A stretch of 64,000 bases of DNA. Origin: Hemicordylus capensis (taxonomy: Eukaryota; Chordata; Lepidosauria; Squamata; Cordylidae). Below the pieces are notes generated by a model that made no database searches, was not told the origin of the DNA, and worked only from the letters and a program-made list of their open reading frames with translations. Location: NCBI RefSeq assembly GCF_027244095.1, contig NC_069662.1:12302501-12366500 (forward strand), in the 5' to 3' direction. Shown piece by piece: positions 1-12,300 of the stretch (position 1 is the first letter of the stretch; each line of letters begins with the position of its first letter). The position numbers and the translations under genes were made by a program.

Positions 1-142
1 CTTCCCAGAGCAGCTCCATCCCGAGGGGAATCTCTTACAGTGCTCACACATCAAGTCTCCCATTCAAATGCAACCAGGGCAGACCTGCTTAGCTAAGGGG
101 ACAAGTCATGCTTGCTACCACAAGACCAGCTCTCCTCCCTAG
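1..142 (-). mobile_element. 5S-head SINE, head part, cut by window edge
   Basis: In reverse complement it reads the 5S-rRNA-like head (gctaagcagggtc, then a motif like gaatgggagac). The body lies beyond the left edge. The last 12 bases (131-142) are repeated at 396-407, flanking another SINE. Confidence 0.8.
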
Positions 143-395
143 TAAAGTTGCGCCGTCGAGTCTGTGTCAACTCCTGGTGACCACAGAGCCCTGAGGTTTT
201 CTTTGGTAGAACACAGGAAGGGTTTACCTTTGCCATCTCCCCTGCAGTTTGAGATGATGCCTTTCAGCATCTTCCTAGATCGCTGTTGTCCAATATAGGT
301 GTTTCCCATAGTCTTTGAAACAAGCAGCAGGGATTCAAACCAGCAACCTCTTGCTCCTTAGGCACGTTATTTCCCCGCTACACCATTAGGTGGCT
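143..395 (-). mobile_element. tRNA-like SINE inserted into an older SINE
   Basis: In reverse orientation this shows a tRNA B-box-like segment near 330-345. It is flanked by a perfect 12-base duplication, tctcctccctag, at 131-142 and 396-407. It therefore entered the end of the SINE at 1-142. Confidence 0.7.
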
Positions 396-502
396 TCTCC
401 TCCCTAGACCACTTCCCTTATAGCATTGGAGACTGTCAGAACCCCAAAGCCCCACCCCAGATCACCCCCTTTCCATCCCCCCTACTTTCCCCTCACAATC
501 AC

Positions 503-646
503 CTGCTCTTGGGGACAGCCATCAAGGGTACAGCCCCCGATTCCTCTTCAGCTGTTGCCACCCTCTGCTTTTTGGGCAGGCCATGGAGTTCGTCAATCTT
601 CCCAATATGCTCCAGGAAACGGGAATCACCACATTTGGCCATGAAC
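503..646 (-). CDS. TEP1: TEP1 exon, between vWA-like and NACHT regions (last exon in window)
   Basis: A 144-nt exon, acceptor tttctgacag, donor GCAG|gtgatt. FMAKCGDSRFLEHIGKIDEL matches human FIAEHGASHLLEHVGQMDKI. The following human segment (GWRSIRLFISSTFRDM) is not found before the window edge. Confidence 0.93.
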
Positions 647-3600
647 CTGTCAGAAACAAAGAATGGCTGCAGAGTTTATACCTTGGAACTCCACATTTTT
701 GCCAGCTGTTTTTTTTTTAAAGTGGCCCCAGATTTCTGCCTTCTTTGCTAGCTCTACTCCTTCAGCTTTTTTCAGTTGCTAAAAGCCACCAGCAATCAAA
801 GCTCATTTAAAAAACAACAACACACACACACAAAGAGACTCCCCTTTTAGCCAGTAGTACCCATTGAGGAAAATATCTTTTGCAATCCTATGAAACAGAA
901 GAGAAAAAGGCATCCTTATAGTGACCATTCACCAATAAAGATAGTTAGCCAGTAGGTCCTCTTATAGCCGTCTCCATCAGCTTTCCTTCCCTGGTCCAGA
1001 CACTAACCTGAGCACCTGTTCACTGAATCCACTCAACACCACCTCATTCCTGGAACTAAAATCATGCCACTCCCTGCAATTGGAAGAGATAGAAAGAAAT
1101 TTAGGGGACACTCAGTTATGTGGTATTTCACCCCCATCTTGCTTTAACATAAACAACCGCTGTAACTCTGCTTGAGCCCTGAAGAACAGGCGGGACAGGA
1201 ATCCAACTCATACTGAAAAACCTCCAACTTGACCACCCCTAGGACCAGACTGTGGCCTACTCACCTTGCATTGGCACAGACATTAACAAACAGGCAGCCA
1301 GGGGCCACATGGTGGCGATAGAGTGGCAGGTATGAGCCATCAAATGTGTTCTTGCGCTCACTGCTCAGCACGAGGATTGTGTCCACCTGGAGCAGGGAAG
1401 GGAAATAAAAGCGCTCAACAAGAACCTTCCAGAAGGTTCCAAAGGACCCTGCATAGGCCTACCATTCCTCTGCTCAAGTAAGAATGCATATCCTCGAGGT
1501 TACCCAACTAATCTTCAAGACAGTCTGTTCCCACATGGTTTGGGATAGGGCCGTAGCAAATTGGTAGAACATCTGCTTTGCATACAGGAGCTCGTGGTTT
1601 CACTCCCTGGCAGCATCTCCAGGTAGGACTGGGAGAGGCTCTTGCCTGAAACTTTGGAGAGCCGTTGCCAGTCAGCGTAGACAATACAGACCAATGGTAT
1701 ATCTTGGCAGAAGCCAGCTTCCTATGTGCCTATGGTTTTCTGCATTATATGGCATGCATTGGTAACCCACAATTCAAGTATTAATCAACTGCACTAACTA
1801 GATCAGGGGTTCTCAACCTTGGTTTTCCAGGAGTTGTTGGTCTGCAACTCCCATCATCATCATGCTTAATGCTGGGATATTCAGGACAGACAAAACCAAG
1901 TACTTCTTTACACAATCTGTAGTGAAGCTATGGAGCTCACTGCTGGGGATGTGGGTGATGGACACCAATCTGTGCTTCTAAAGGGGACTGGACAAATTCA
2001 TCTCCCTCCAACCGCCGGAGAGTTTTCTCAGATACACCTGGCTGGTCACTGCGTGAGGCAAGAAACAGGACTGGATGGAACTTTGGCCTGATCTAGCAGG
2101 GCTTTTATTATGTCCTTATGATGATGCTAAGAGATCCTTGCCACTTGCCCCCAAGACTCACATGCTGGCGGCGAGCAAGGAGGCCCATGATGACACCGCT
2201 GACTTCTTTGTTGTTGTTGCAGCACGGTATCTCCTAGAGATGGGAGGAACATGAATGAAAGGTCGCTCTGAAATGCACAAGGGCCTTCTGCATCAGGAGG
2301 AAGCATGCACAGCTTCCTCATGCAAGAGGAGGTAGAGAAAGGCAAAGCACAGAGAAGCGATGCTGAATTTCTAAGAAGTCCTTGCCAGGAGAAGAAAGGG
2401 AGAGGCACCAAACCAAATGAGAAAGGAAGAGAAGCCACAGATGCCTCTGGGATAAGCTTCTTCCAATGCCTCTCAGGGGTGTGGAGAGGCTAAGCAAACT
2501 CTAATGCAAAGACCACTGAGAGACACTGGAACAAAAGCCCTTGATAGAGATCTTGCCCAAATGCGCCTGGTCGGTAATAAAGCTTATCCCAAAGACATAC
2601 AATATTCCTCCTCCTCTCTCACGAAGGCCTCAGTGGAAATCCAAAACTGACTTGAAGGCTTGCCCCGCTTGGCCACCAGCTGTTTAAGGATGAGATGAGG
2701 TTGTTTGGGAGTCAGGAAAATCCAATCTGTGCATGCTCAGAGGCAAGTGTCTTCTTTCAGGAATTCTACAGAAAAACCACTACACTTTCTGACGACGAAG
2801 GGGGCAGAAGGTCATGCCTACCTTGAAAATCACACCAAGGCTGCACAACTTCGGCCACACAGCTGTTTGAACTACAACTCCCATCATCCCCAACCATTGT
2901 GGCCAATAGTCAGGGAAGATGGGAATTGGAGTCCAACATCAGCAGAAGGGACAAAGTTGTGCAGCTTCTATCCAACCCCAGCACAGCATCCCTCCAGTGG
3001 CTGTTGCTGGTATCTACCATATGTTTCTTTTTAGATTGTGAGCCCTTTGGGGACAGGGGACCATCTTATTTATTTTTCTATGTGAATCACTTTGAGAACT
3101 TTGGTTGAAGAGCGGTATATAAATATTTCTTGTAGTAGTAGTAGCAGCCCTGAGTTACACACTCCCACGGAGAAGCCCAATCCTGCCCTCCCCGCCACCC
3201 CAGCCACTTTTCACCCACCCAATTCCCAGGTCTCACCTGAGCTTGCAGGTTCCGCACATCTTCCAGCACGGAGCCCGTCATGGGGACAGGTCGTCCTGTA
3301 GGACAAGTCTCACTGGAGAGGAAGACCTCCGCTTGCTCAGAGGCAGCGTACACCATGGAGCTCAGCAACATGGCCATGTCCAGTTTCTGGAGGAGGAGGA
3401 AGAGGAGAAATCTCTCATTAAAAAAAAAAGAAAAAGATCTAGTTCCTTTGAGGGCCTCTCCTGCAGCTGGTCACCCCCATTTTCCCTGAATTTACAGAGG
3501 TCTAATTCTGAATGGCTAATTGTGGGGTACTCCAGTTTTGCTTGGGGAGGCAGGCAAAGCCAGCAATCCAGTACCCTGGGAATATGACCCACTGAATTCA

Positions 3601-6232
3601 ATGGGAACTGGATCAATGTGAGGGGGGGGGGCTGCCCCCTTTTGCCCCTCCAATGGACATCCATGGGCCAAAGAGAGGTTTGAATAGGATATGCCTGGAA
3701 GATACAGAGCAAATTTTCAGAGGCTATAGAAAGGCCAAAAAGGATTTCCAGGGCACTTTCCAGATTAGACCCTAAAACGGGGTCATCTGTGAAATGTGCT
3801 TCCACACTTCCTGTGTTGTGACACCGCAGCCCGACACTAACTGCAGGGTGCCATTCATATGTGGGATGCTTTGTTTCGAATTCAATCACTACGATTTAGT
3901 GCTATGACGTAGTTTATCCGGCGTTAAAAGGGTGTCGTTTCCCTGGGTTGTTAGTTTTCACAAGTCTGCTCCCCCTGCAGATTTTACGTTTTGACTGCAA
4001 TTTGCCAGGAGGAGACATTTCACCACTTTTAAGAGGATAATCTGGAAAACACCCAGTGGTCAGAATCTCAGTGCCCATCCCTTAACTAGCAAAAATGTGT
4101 GTAAAGGAGGTTAATTGCTTTATCCATGCACAATGCAAAAAAAAAACTTGCTTCTCTGGACACGAGATGTTTGGTTGTTTAACCTTCGGTCAAAATTGGG
4201 GTCAATTGTACCCCAGTGGAGAATTGGGGGGTCAATTTTTAAAAACTGTGTTCAGTGTTCCTGGACAGGATCTGGTGCCCTATCCACCACGCTCTCATAA
4301 TATTTTCTAAAATGGAATCACGATACTACATGATGCATTGTGAAACACAGCACCGCGGCTTATGGAAACTGCGGGCCAATATAGGGTTCCCTAGCCTTGC
4401 GTCACCAGATGTTGGACTAACATTCTCATCAACCCCAGCCACAACATAGTTCAACAACGTCTGTGGACCCAAGGGTGGGAACCCCTAGGCTAGACCATGG
4501 TTTGTGCTGCTACCATGGCAGACCACCCCCCAAGAATGAAAGAATCTTGTGTCCCCCATAGGGAGGGGGCCCTATCCTAGTCAGAAGGGCCCCCAGGAGG
4601 TCACCTCGCCTAGGGTCCCCTAAAAACTGGACCAAGCCCCGATTCCCCATTTCTCTCTCTCTCTCTCCCCCCCAAATACATATCAGTGATACCAAGTGTG
4701 CAGTTGTACAGAGATGAAAGACCGAAAAAGATGAATGACTTGGACTCCTTGACACAGTAAATGAGGATTACATTTCTAATAAGAGGAAAGGAAGTTTTAT
4801 TTATTTATTTATTTATTTATATTTTTATGCTGCTCTTCATCCAAGACCCCAGGGGGGTTAACAATATTAAAAATCGTAAAGTTTCAATAAAAAGAACCTG
4901 AAAACAAAACAAACAAAGCCACAGTCTAAGAAGAGGGTCAGGGGCAACTCATTGGCCAAAAACCTGGATAAAAAGGGCAGTTGTTAATTTCCTCCTAAAG
5001 GCTGGGAGAAAGGGAGCCATGTGGATCTCAGGTGCAAGTGAGTTCCACAGCCGGGGGGAAACCACTGAGAAGGCCCTGTCTTGTGTACTCAGCAAATGGG
5101 CCTCAGCAGGCATCTGCACTCAGAGCAGAACCTTCCCAACTGATCCAGTCAGGTGGGTAGATTCAGCTGGGAGCAGGAGGTCCCCAAGCATTTAGTTTTT
5201 TATTGAAAGATAAGTCATTTTAGTCTACTTTCCTTAAGGAAAGTAAGCTTATGAGATCACCCCACTCTGTGCATGCATGCACGCCCATATCAACTTCACA
5301 ATGCCTGGACTGATTTGGAACATATTTGGTACAATTTTAGTGACAGGGACACCTCAACGACAACATTTGTGATGATGCCATTCACCCCATTCAAAATGGT
5401 GGATGCATAAACTTTGTCAGAGACCCATTTTCAGAGAAACATGGAAGAGGAGCTAATCTTGTGGTAGCAAGCATGAATCGTCCCCTTTGCTAAGCAGGGT
5501 CTGTCCTGGTTTGCATTTGAATGGGAGAGTACATGCATGAGCACTGCAAGCTATCCCCCAGCGGGGATGCAGCTGCTCTGGGAAGAGCATCTGCATGCAG
5601 AAGGCTCCAAGTTCCCTCCCTGGCAGCATCTCCAAGATAGGGCTGAGAGAGACTCCTGCCTGCAACCTTGGAGAAGCCACTGCCAACCTCTGTAGACAAT
5701 ACTGGGCTACATGGACCAATGGTCTGACTCTCTATACAGCAGCTTCCTATGCTCGAGGCGGAAGTGGGCTATCTTGTGAAGATGGTAATTATCTATCAAG
5801 ATTATTGTGAAAGAAAAGAGGCCAATTAGTTCTTACTGGAACTTCTTGGCATTTTGATGAATTTGGTGAGGTTCTTTTTATATCAGCACAATAAAATAAG
5901 TGTGGGAAGAACCTTTGCATACCGTGAGGGGTCTGTTGCTCCGTTTGCTGCCATCTTCCTGCCCAAGATCAGGCCAGCACAGATCCTGGGCTTGCCGATA
6001 AGGCTCATTCATGGTTGGTGTGCAAGCGATCAGGATGAGGGTGCGGCCAGGAATGGGGGGCACATTGTGCCGGATGGCGATGCGGATCGCCGTCTCCAGC
6101 GCTTGGCGGTAACGCTGCAGGAGGTTGTGACTGTACAGCACGGGTCTGCAAACAGAAGACAGACAAAAATACAAATGCCTAATTGGCTCATGCTGTTTAC
6201 GGCCACAAGAGGCCGTGATGCCCTGCGGTGGG

Positions 6233-6331
<99 letters not shown>

Positions 6332-9300
6332 TTTGAAGGAAAACTCCATTAAATGGGTATTAGCTGTGGTAGCTAAATGAAACCTCCATGTCCAGTAGCA
6401 ATATACCTCAGGGTCTAGTGACTGAGGCAAACGGAGATGGGCAAAACCTCCAGCAAAGGGACTGCAGACTCTTCATCTGTGGAACAGCTCTTATAGACAG
6501 GAAATCATTCCTAAATGTCTAGCCTCAATCCCTAGAAGGTTCCAAGTTCCCTCCCTGGCATCTCCAGATAGGGCTGAGAGCGACAGCCTTGGAGGAACCT
6601 CTGCCAGCCTGTGCAGACCATACTGAGCTAGATGGACCACCGCTCTGACTCAGTAGAAGGCAGCTTCCTATGTTCCTAGATTGGATTCCTTGAATTTACA
6701 ACAACCCATTGGTCTTAATCCTGCCATCAGGAGCAACAGAGAACAAGCCCACTCCTCCTTCCATGTGACAGCTCCTCAGAGGTTCGAAAACGGCTTTCAT
6801 TTCCCCTTTCAGTCTCCCCTTCATCAGGGTAAGAAAAACCAGCGTCTTCAACTTCCTTCCTAAAATGCGGGCCCCAGAATTGGACACAGCATAGGAAGTG
6901 AAATCTAACCAGCGCAGAATATTTATTTATTTGTATAGACTGCCCGATTCCAGAGGCTCTAGGTCAGGGCTGCTCAACTCCGGCCCTCCTGCAGATGTTG
7001 GCCTACAGTTCCCATAATCCCTGGCTACTGGCCACTGTGGCTGGGGATTATGGGAGTTGTAGTCCAAGAACAGCTGGGGGGTCTAAGTTGAGCAGGCCTG
7101 CTCTAGGCCATTCACATAAATACAATAAGAGACAAAATAAAACAAACACTATTGAACACAACTGAAAACGTTCAAAAATTACTAGAAGCCAGGCTTTTAA
7201 AAAAATGCATCTTAAGGGCTCTTTTAAAGGCTGGTATGTGAGGCCACAAATGTCTGTAGTGAGCGCATTCCAAAGCCCAGGAGCTACTACAGAGAAGACA
7301 CATTCCCAAATCACTGCCAGATGAGCTGGCAGCATCTGGATTTGGACCTCTCTCAATCACCTTAAGGTTCAGTGGGGATCATACAGAAGAACAGAGTGGA
7401 GTGATGACTTTTCATGATCTGGACACTTATGATTCTGTCCACGCAGCCTAAGATTGCATTAGTCATTTTAGCAGCTGCATCACACTGTTTGGCCCATGTT
7501 CAACTTCTTGTCCAGAAAGCAGATAGGTCTCTTTTGCATGTACTACGTATGAGTTTCCCAACACCATCTGATGGGCTGCTGTTGGAAACAGGATGCTGGA
7601 CTAGAGGAACTGAAAATGGCCTTTGACCTAGAGCCTCCTTTGGCATTTTCTGTATTTTTACTGACCACAGCCTTAAAAAGGAAGCCACATCCCAGGGGCG
7701 CCATCACTACCTGGGCTTCAACAGTTTTTTCTTCTCACATTTCACCAACTGGAAAATAACTGGGACTTCCATGCAGCTGCGTAGCACCCGACGAGTCCAA
7801 TCAGTCTCCGGACTGGACGATATAAATCGCTTCAGGATCTGTCGGATGATATTTGTGTTGCTAGGGCGGGGCTCCGCTGGTGGGAAGGGGAAAAAAGACG
7901 CACATTCAATCCAGCCAGCAACTCCACCACCCCTTCTTTGCAAAGCGAGTGCAGGGTTATTTTAAAATGGCCGCCGCGCATGGGCAAATGGCCTCTGCAA
8001 GGCTTGAGCCATGTCAGGCCTCACAGAAGCCATTTGCACATGCGCAGTGGTGGTGGTCAAAATGGCTGCCAGGCAAAAATACAGAGGCCCAAACAGGCTG
8101 AAATAAGCTCTAAAATGGGCCACGGCAGTGATTACCAAACCCGGCGGGGGGAGTGGGAACCTTCATGGACCCTACACCCACAGACTTTAGGAAGCCTCCT
8201 GAAGGGACTAGAGGTAAAAAAATTTTTTTTTTTAATTGTAAAAAAAATTTCGTGAACTGGCGGGGTGGGGGGTGGGGTTTGGTCCTGGTCTGGACAGAAC
8301 CAGGCAGGGCGGGGGATTCGATTTGACCACAAATCCCTGAACCAGTTCGTACATCCCAAACTACCACCATGTGAAATTTTAAAGTTCTCTGCCCAGACAT
8401 TTTGGAGTTATTTTTCCCATTGATCTCTGTGGGTGGGGGTCCAATTTAAGTGGGGATTTCTGACTGAAATTCCAACGGGATCCGACCATATAACATTAAA
8501 AATAGGTGCTAGTTCCCGTTCTGACAATTTTTATGTCAGACAGTATCATGTCAAATCCGATACAATATTTTTTCTGGTGCACAGGCCTACTATTCAGCCT
8601 AGCATAGCATCTAGTGTGATTGCTGCCGTCTCTTATTTACCTAGGCTTTTCAGCTATATTTCTAGCTCCAACTGATGGTTTTATCCCACTTTTACATTAT
8701 CTTTACTGCACTTTTGCCATTTCATTGCGTGTTCCCCCATCCTTTACTATTGTAGTTTGAAACGGTTATGTAAACCATCGGGAGGAGGACAGCTGGTCTT
8801 GTGGTAGCAAGCATGAATTGTCCCATTTGCTAAGCAGGGTCCACCGTGGTTTGCATTTGAATAGGAGACTACATGTGAGCCCTGTAAGATATTCCCCTCC
8901 AAGGGATGATGTAGGCTTCACCTTTCTCTTTGAGATTCTTCTCCAGCTGCTCGATCACTTTGTAAGCCGAAAGAAATCGAAATGGGAGCTGCTTGCTGCG
9001 AATCACAGATTCCTGGGGGAGATGAAGAAATGCAGACAGGAACAAAATAATAATAATGAAAAGAGATGGGTTTGTTTCATTAACCACTTGCAGAACAGCC
9101 ATCACTTCAGTGGGCTAGATTGTGCATGCATTGGGCGTGTGGAGCACAGCAGCAAACACACAAAGAAATGCTGAGCTACCTGCATGAGGGGCAGCGAGCT
9201 GGTCTGGTGGAGGAGAGCTGGACTTGTGATAGTGAGCATGAGTTGTCCCCTTTGCTAAGTAGGGTTCACCTTGGTTTACATTTGGATGGGAAACTACATG

Positions 9301-12300
9301 CGAGTGCGGTCCAATATTCCCCTTAGGGGATGGGGCCATCGCTCAGTGGTAGAGCATCTGAAGATCCCAGGTTCACACCCTGGCATCTCCAGGTAGGGCT
9401 GGGAGAGGGACTCCTGCCTGAAACCTTGGAGACCTGCTGCCAGTCAGTGGAGACAGCACTGAGCTAGATGGACCAATGGTTTGACTTGGAGTAAGTCAGC
9501 TTCCAATGTCAGGTCTTGGTCTGTGGAGGCCAGGGCCAGGATTGGCAGCCACAGCAACATTTCCCCAAAACAAAGCACTGTACTTTCTCCGGTTGAGTGG
9601 TTGGAATGACATCCATCCTCTTAAAGTGGAGAAAATAAGGGGAAACTCACAGAGCAATATCTGCCCCGGTGACCCCACTGTCCAGAACATTTCCCCTCCT
9701 TCTCATATTCCAGATTCCAGCCTGCGTCCTACAGCAGAGGTTCCTACAAGGCTGAGGGTCACCTTGGCTGGGGATGATGGGAACTGTAGTCCCACAACAA
9801 CATCTGGAGACCCAAGTTTTGGAAAGCCCCGCCTGCCTGAGTGGAAGGAAGCGGGTCTGGTATTTCACTGGTATGGCAATAAAACATTCCCAAGAGCTGA
9901 AGCAGAAGCCTGCAGCCTCTCACAGAGAGCCACGAAGATGCTGCTGCAGGGCATTCAAGGGAATGAAGGCCAAGGAAGCTGGCATTCCAGATAAACTAAC
10001 CCCGTTGCTCCTAGATAGGGAAGTAGCATTACAGCACCATTGCGGCTGAGGATTATTATTATTATTATTTCTTGTTTACACAGTCAGACAGGTGTTATTG
10101 ACTGGTTTGTTTTATCCAGACATCGAGTCCTTCCCAAGGACCTGGGATGGCTGAATTTTATTGTTAATTGTTAAAGATATCATCGCAGAATATAGGCTGT
10201 TCCCAGTAAAGCTGCTTTTTGTAATTGGCTGATGGTGATTTCTGTGGCCCCTATGGTGTTGAGGTGCTCTTCAAGGTCTTTTGGAACTGCACCCAGGGCG
10301 CCAATTACCACTGGGATGATGATGATGATTTCGATTTCTATACCGCCCTTCCAAAAATGGCTCAGGGCAGTTTACACAGAGAAACAACAAATAAATAAGA
10401 TGGCTCCCTGTCCCCAAAGGGCTCACATTCTAAAATGAAACATCAGACATACACCAGCAACAGTCACTGGAGGTACTGTGCTGGGGGTGGATAGAGCCAG
10501 TTACTCTCCCTCTGCTAAATAAAGAGAATCACCACAGTAAAAGGTGCCTCTTTGCCCAGTTAGCAGGATGATGGGAACTGTAGTCCAACATCATCTGGAG
10601 TCCCGAGGCTAGGAACCCATATCCTACTGGATTCAAGAGAAGCCATTCAGAACCAAATGTATGCAGCTTTCATTGGCCTGCATTCCATTTCTTGGTCACA
10701 CAAGAGTGTGATGGAAACTTGGGAAGTGACTTTAATGCAGACGCTATCCACACGTTCAAGATGCTTCAAGAGCACCTAGGAGAAGAAAGCTGGTCTTGTG
10801 GTTGAGAGCATGAATTGTCCCCTTTGTTAAGCAGGGTCCTCCTTGGTTTGCCTTTGGATGGGAGACTACATGTGAGTATATGCAAGGTTCCACCCTGGTT
10901 TGCCTTAGGATGGGAGACTTCAAATGCCATATATATTCCCCTTAGGGGATGGGACCATAGCTCAGTGGTAGAGAACCTGCTTTGGATGCAGAAGGTCCCA
11001 GATTCAGTCCCTGGCAGCATCTCCAGGATAGGGCTGGGAGAGGCTCTTGCCTGAAGCCTTGGAGAAGCCCTTGACTCAGTAGAAGGCAGCTTCCTATGTG
11101 CCTATGGGCTGCTGCTTAGCCAGCTCTATCACAGATGCATCAAAAGAGGCAGGGGTCCTACCTTGTCCTCCAGACGCTTCAGCAGGCACTTGTGGTATCT
11201 TTCGCTCACCCCAGCCCGCAGGATGTTGCGCAGGTTACGCAGCATGGCCATGAACGGCAGCTTCCCGGCATCTGAAAGAAGAACAAGAGAATTTGCAAGG
11301 GTCTGCTCTGTAACATGGTCAACACTGTGCACCCTGCCCTGAAGCACTGCCAACTTAGAGAGATTTGCAAAAGCAATAATTACATTTTTCTTCATCTCAG
11401 CTATGGCATATCCAACCTTTATTTATTTATTTTATCAAGTTTGTACACCGCCCCAAACGTTCATCTCTGGGCGGCTAACAATAACATAAAACAAGTTAAA
11501 CACATATACAAAAAACTAAAAACAATTTAACAATTTAAAAATAAACCAGAGATTAAAACCTAAAAATTTTAGGAAGCTGAGAAAGCTTGGGCAAAAAGAT
11601 GGGTTTTCAGGTGTTTTTTGAAAATTGCCAGAGATGGGGAGGATCGTATCTCAGCAGGGAGCTGAGTCCGGTTACAGTCCTTGCCATTCCACATGCTGTC
11701 CTATATCAACAATTCATCACAAAAAGCACAAACAGATGAACACCACTGCAGCAAAAGTAGTAACGAACAACAGTCAAGGGAGACACAACTGAGATCTCAG
11801 CTGCAACAACAACAAAGGACGTATTCCATTCACACCAAGCCCAGACTTCCTCCAATAAAGTGTCTTCGTTGAGTATCTAACAAATTGTTTTAGTTAGAAC
11901 TAATCTGCCTACTTTGCTTTCATTATCTCTACAACTGGACTAAATTTGGTTCAGATCGAGGTCCACAAGTTAGATCTCTTGCACCTCAAATATTCATGCA
12001 TCCTCCATCTTGGATCGGGGTGGGTGACATCACTGAAAACTATACCATTGAGGTGTCCCTGTGTGTCACTCACTACAGCTGTACCAAATTTGGTTCAAAT
12101 CTGTTACAGTCCACAAGTTAGCCCACTTGCGCCTCAAAATGTTCTTGTGTTCACCATCTTGAATCGGGGTGGATGACATCATCACAAACTATGCCTCAAA
12201 CATTGGGGCATTGAGGTGTCCCTAAAACTGTACCAATTTAGTTCATATTGGTTCAGGCACTGCGAACTTGATGGGGGGTGGGGGGACACAAACAGACACA

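Noticed and set aside
3362-3889. 175-aa minus-strand frame
   Set aside because: Only its end overlaps the TEP1 exon at 3237-3386, and it runs through a TIR element; the splice acceptor at 3387 defines the exon.
5854-6336. 160-aa plus-strand frame through a TEP1 exon and microsatellite
   Set aside because: It is antisense to a conserved TEP1 exon and ends in a TA/CA repeat.
9340-9420. tRNA-like sequence with A and B boxes
   Set aside because: It belongs to a SINE body and has no full cloverleaf, so it is not called a tRNA gene. The same holds for the other SINE copies.
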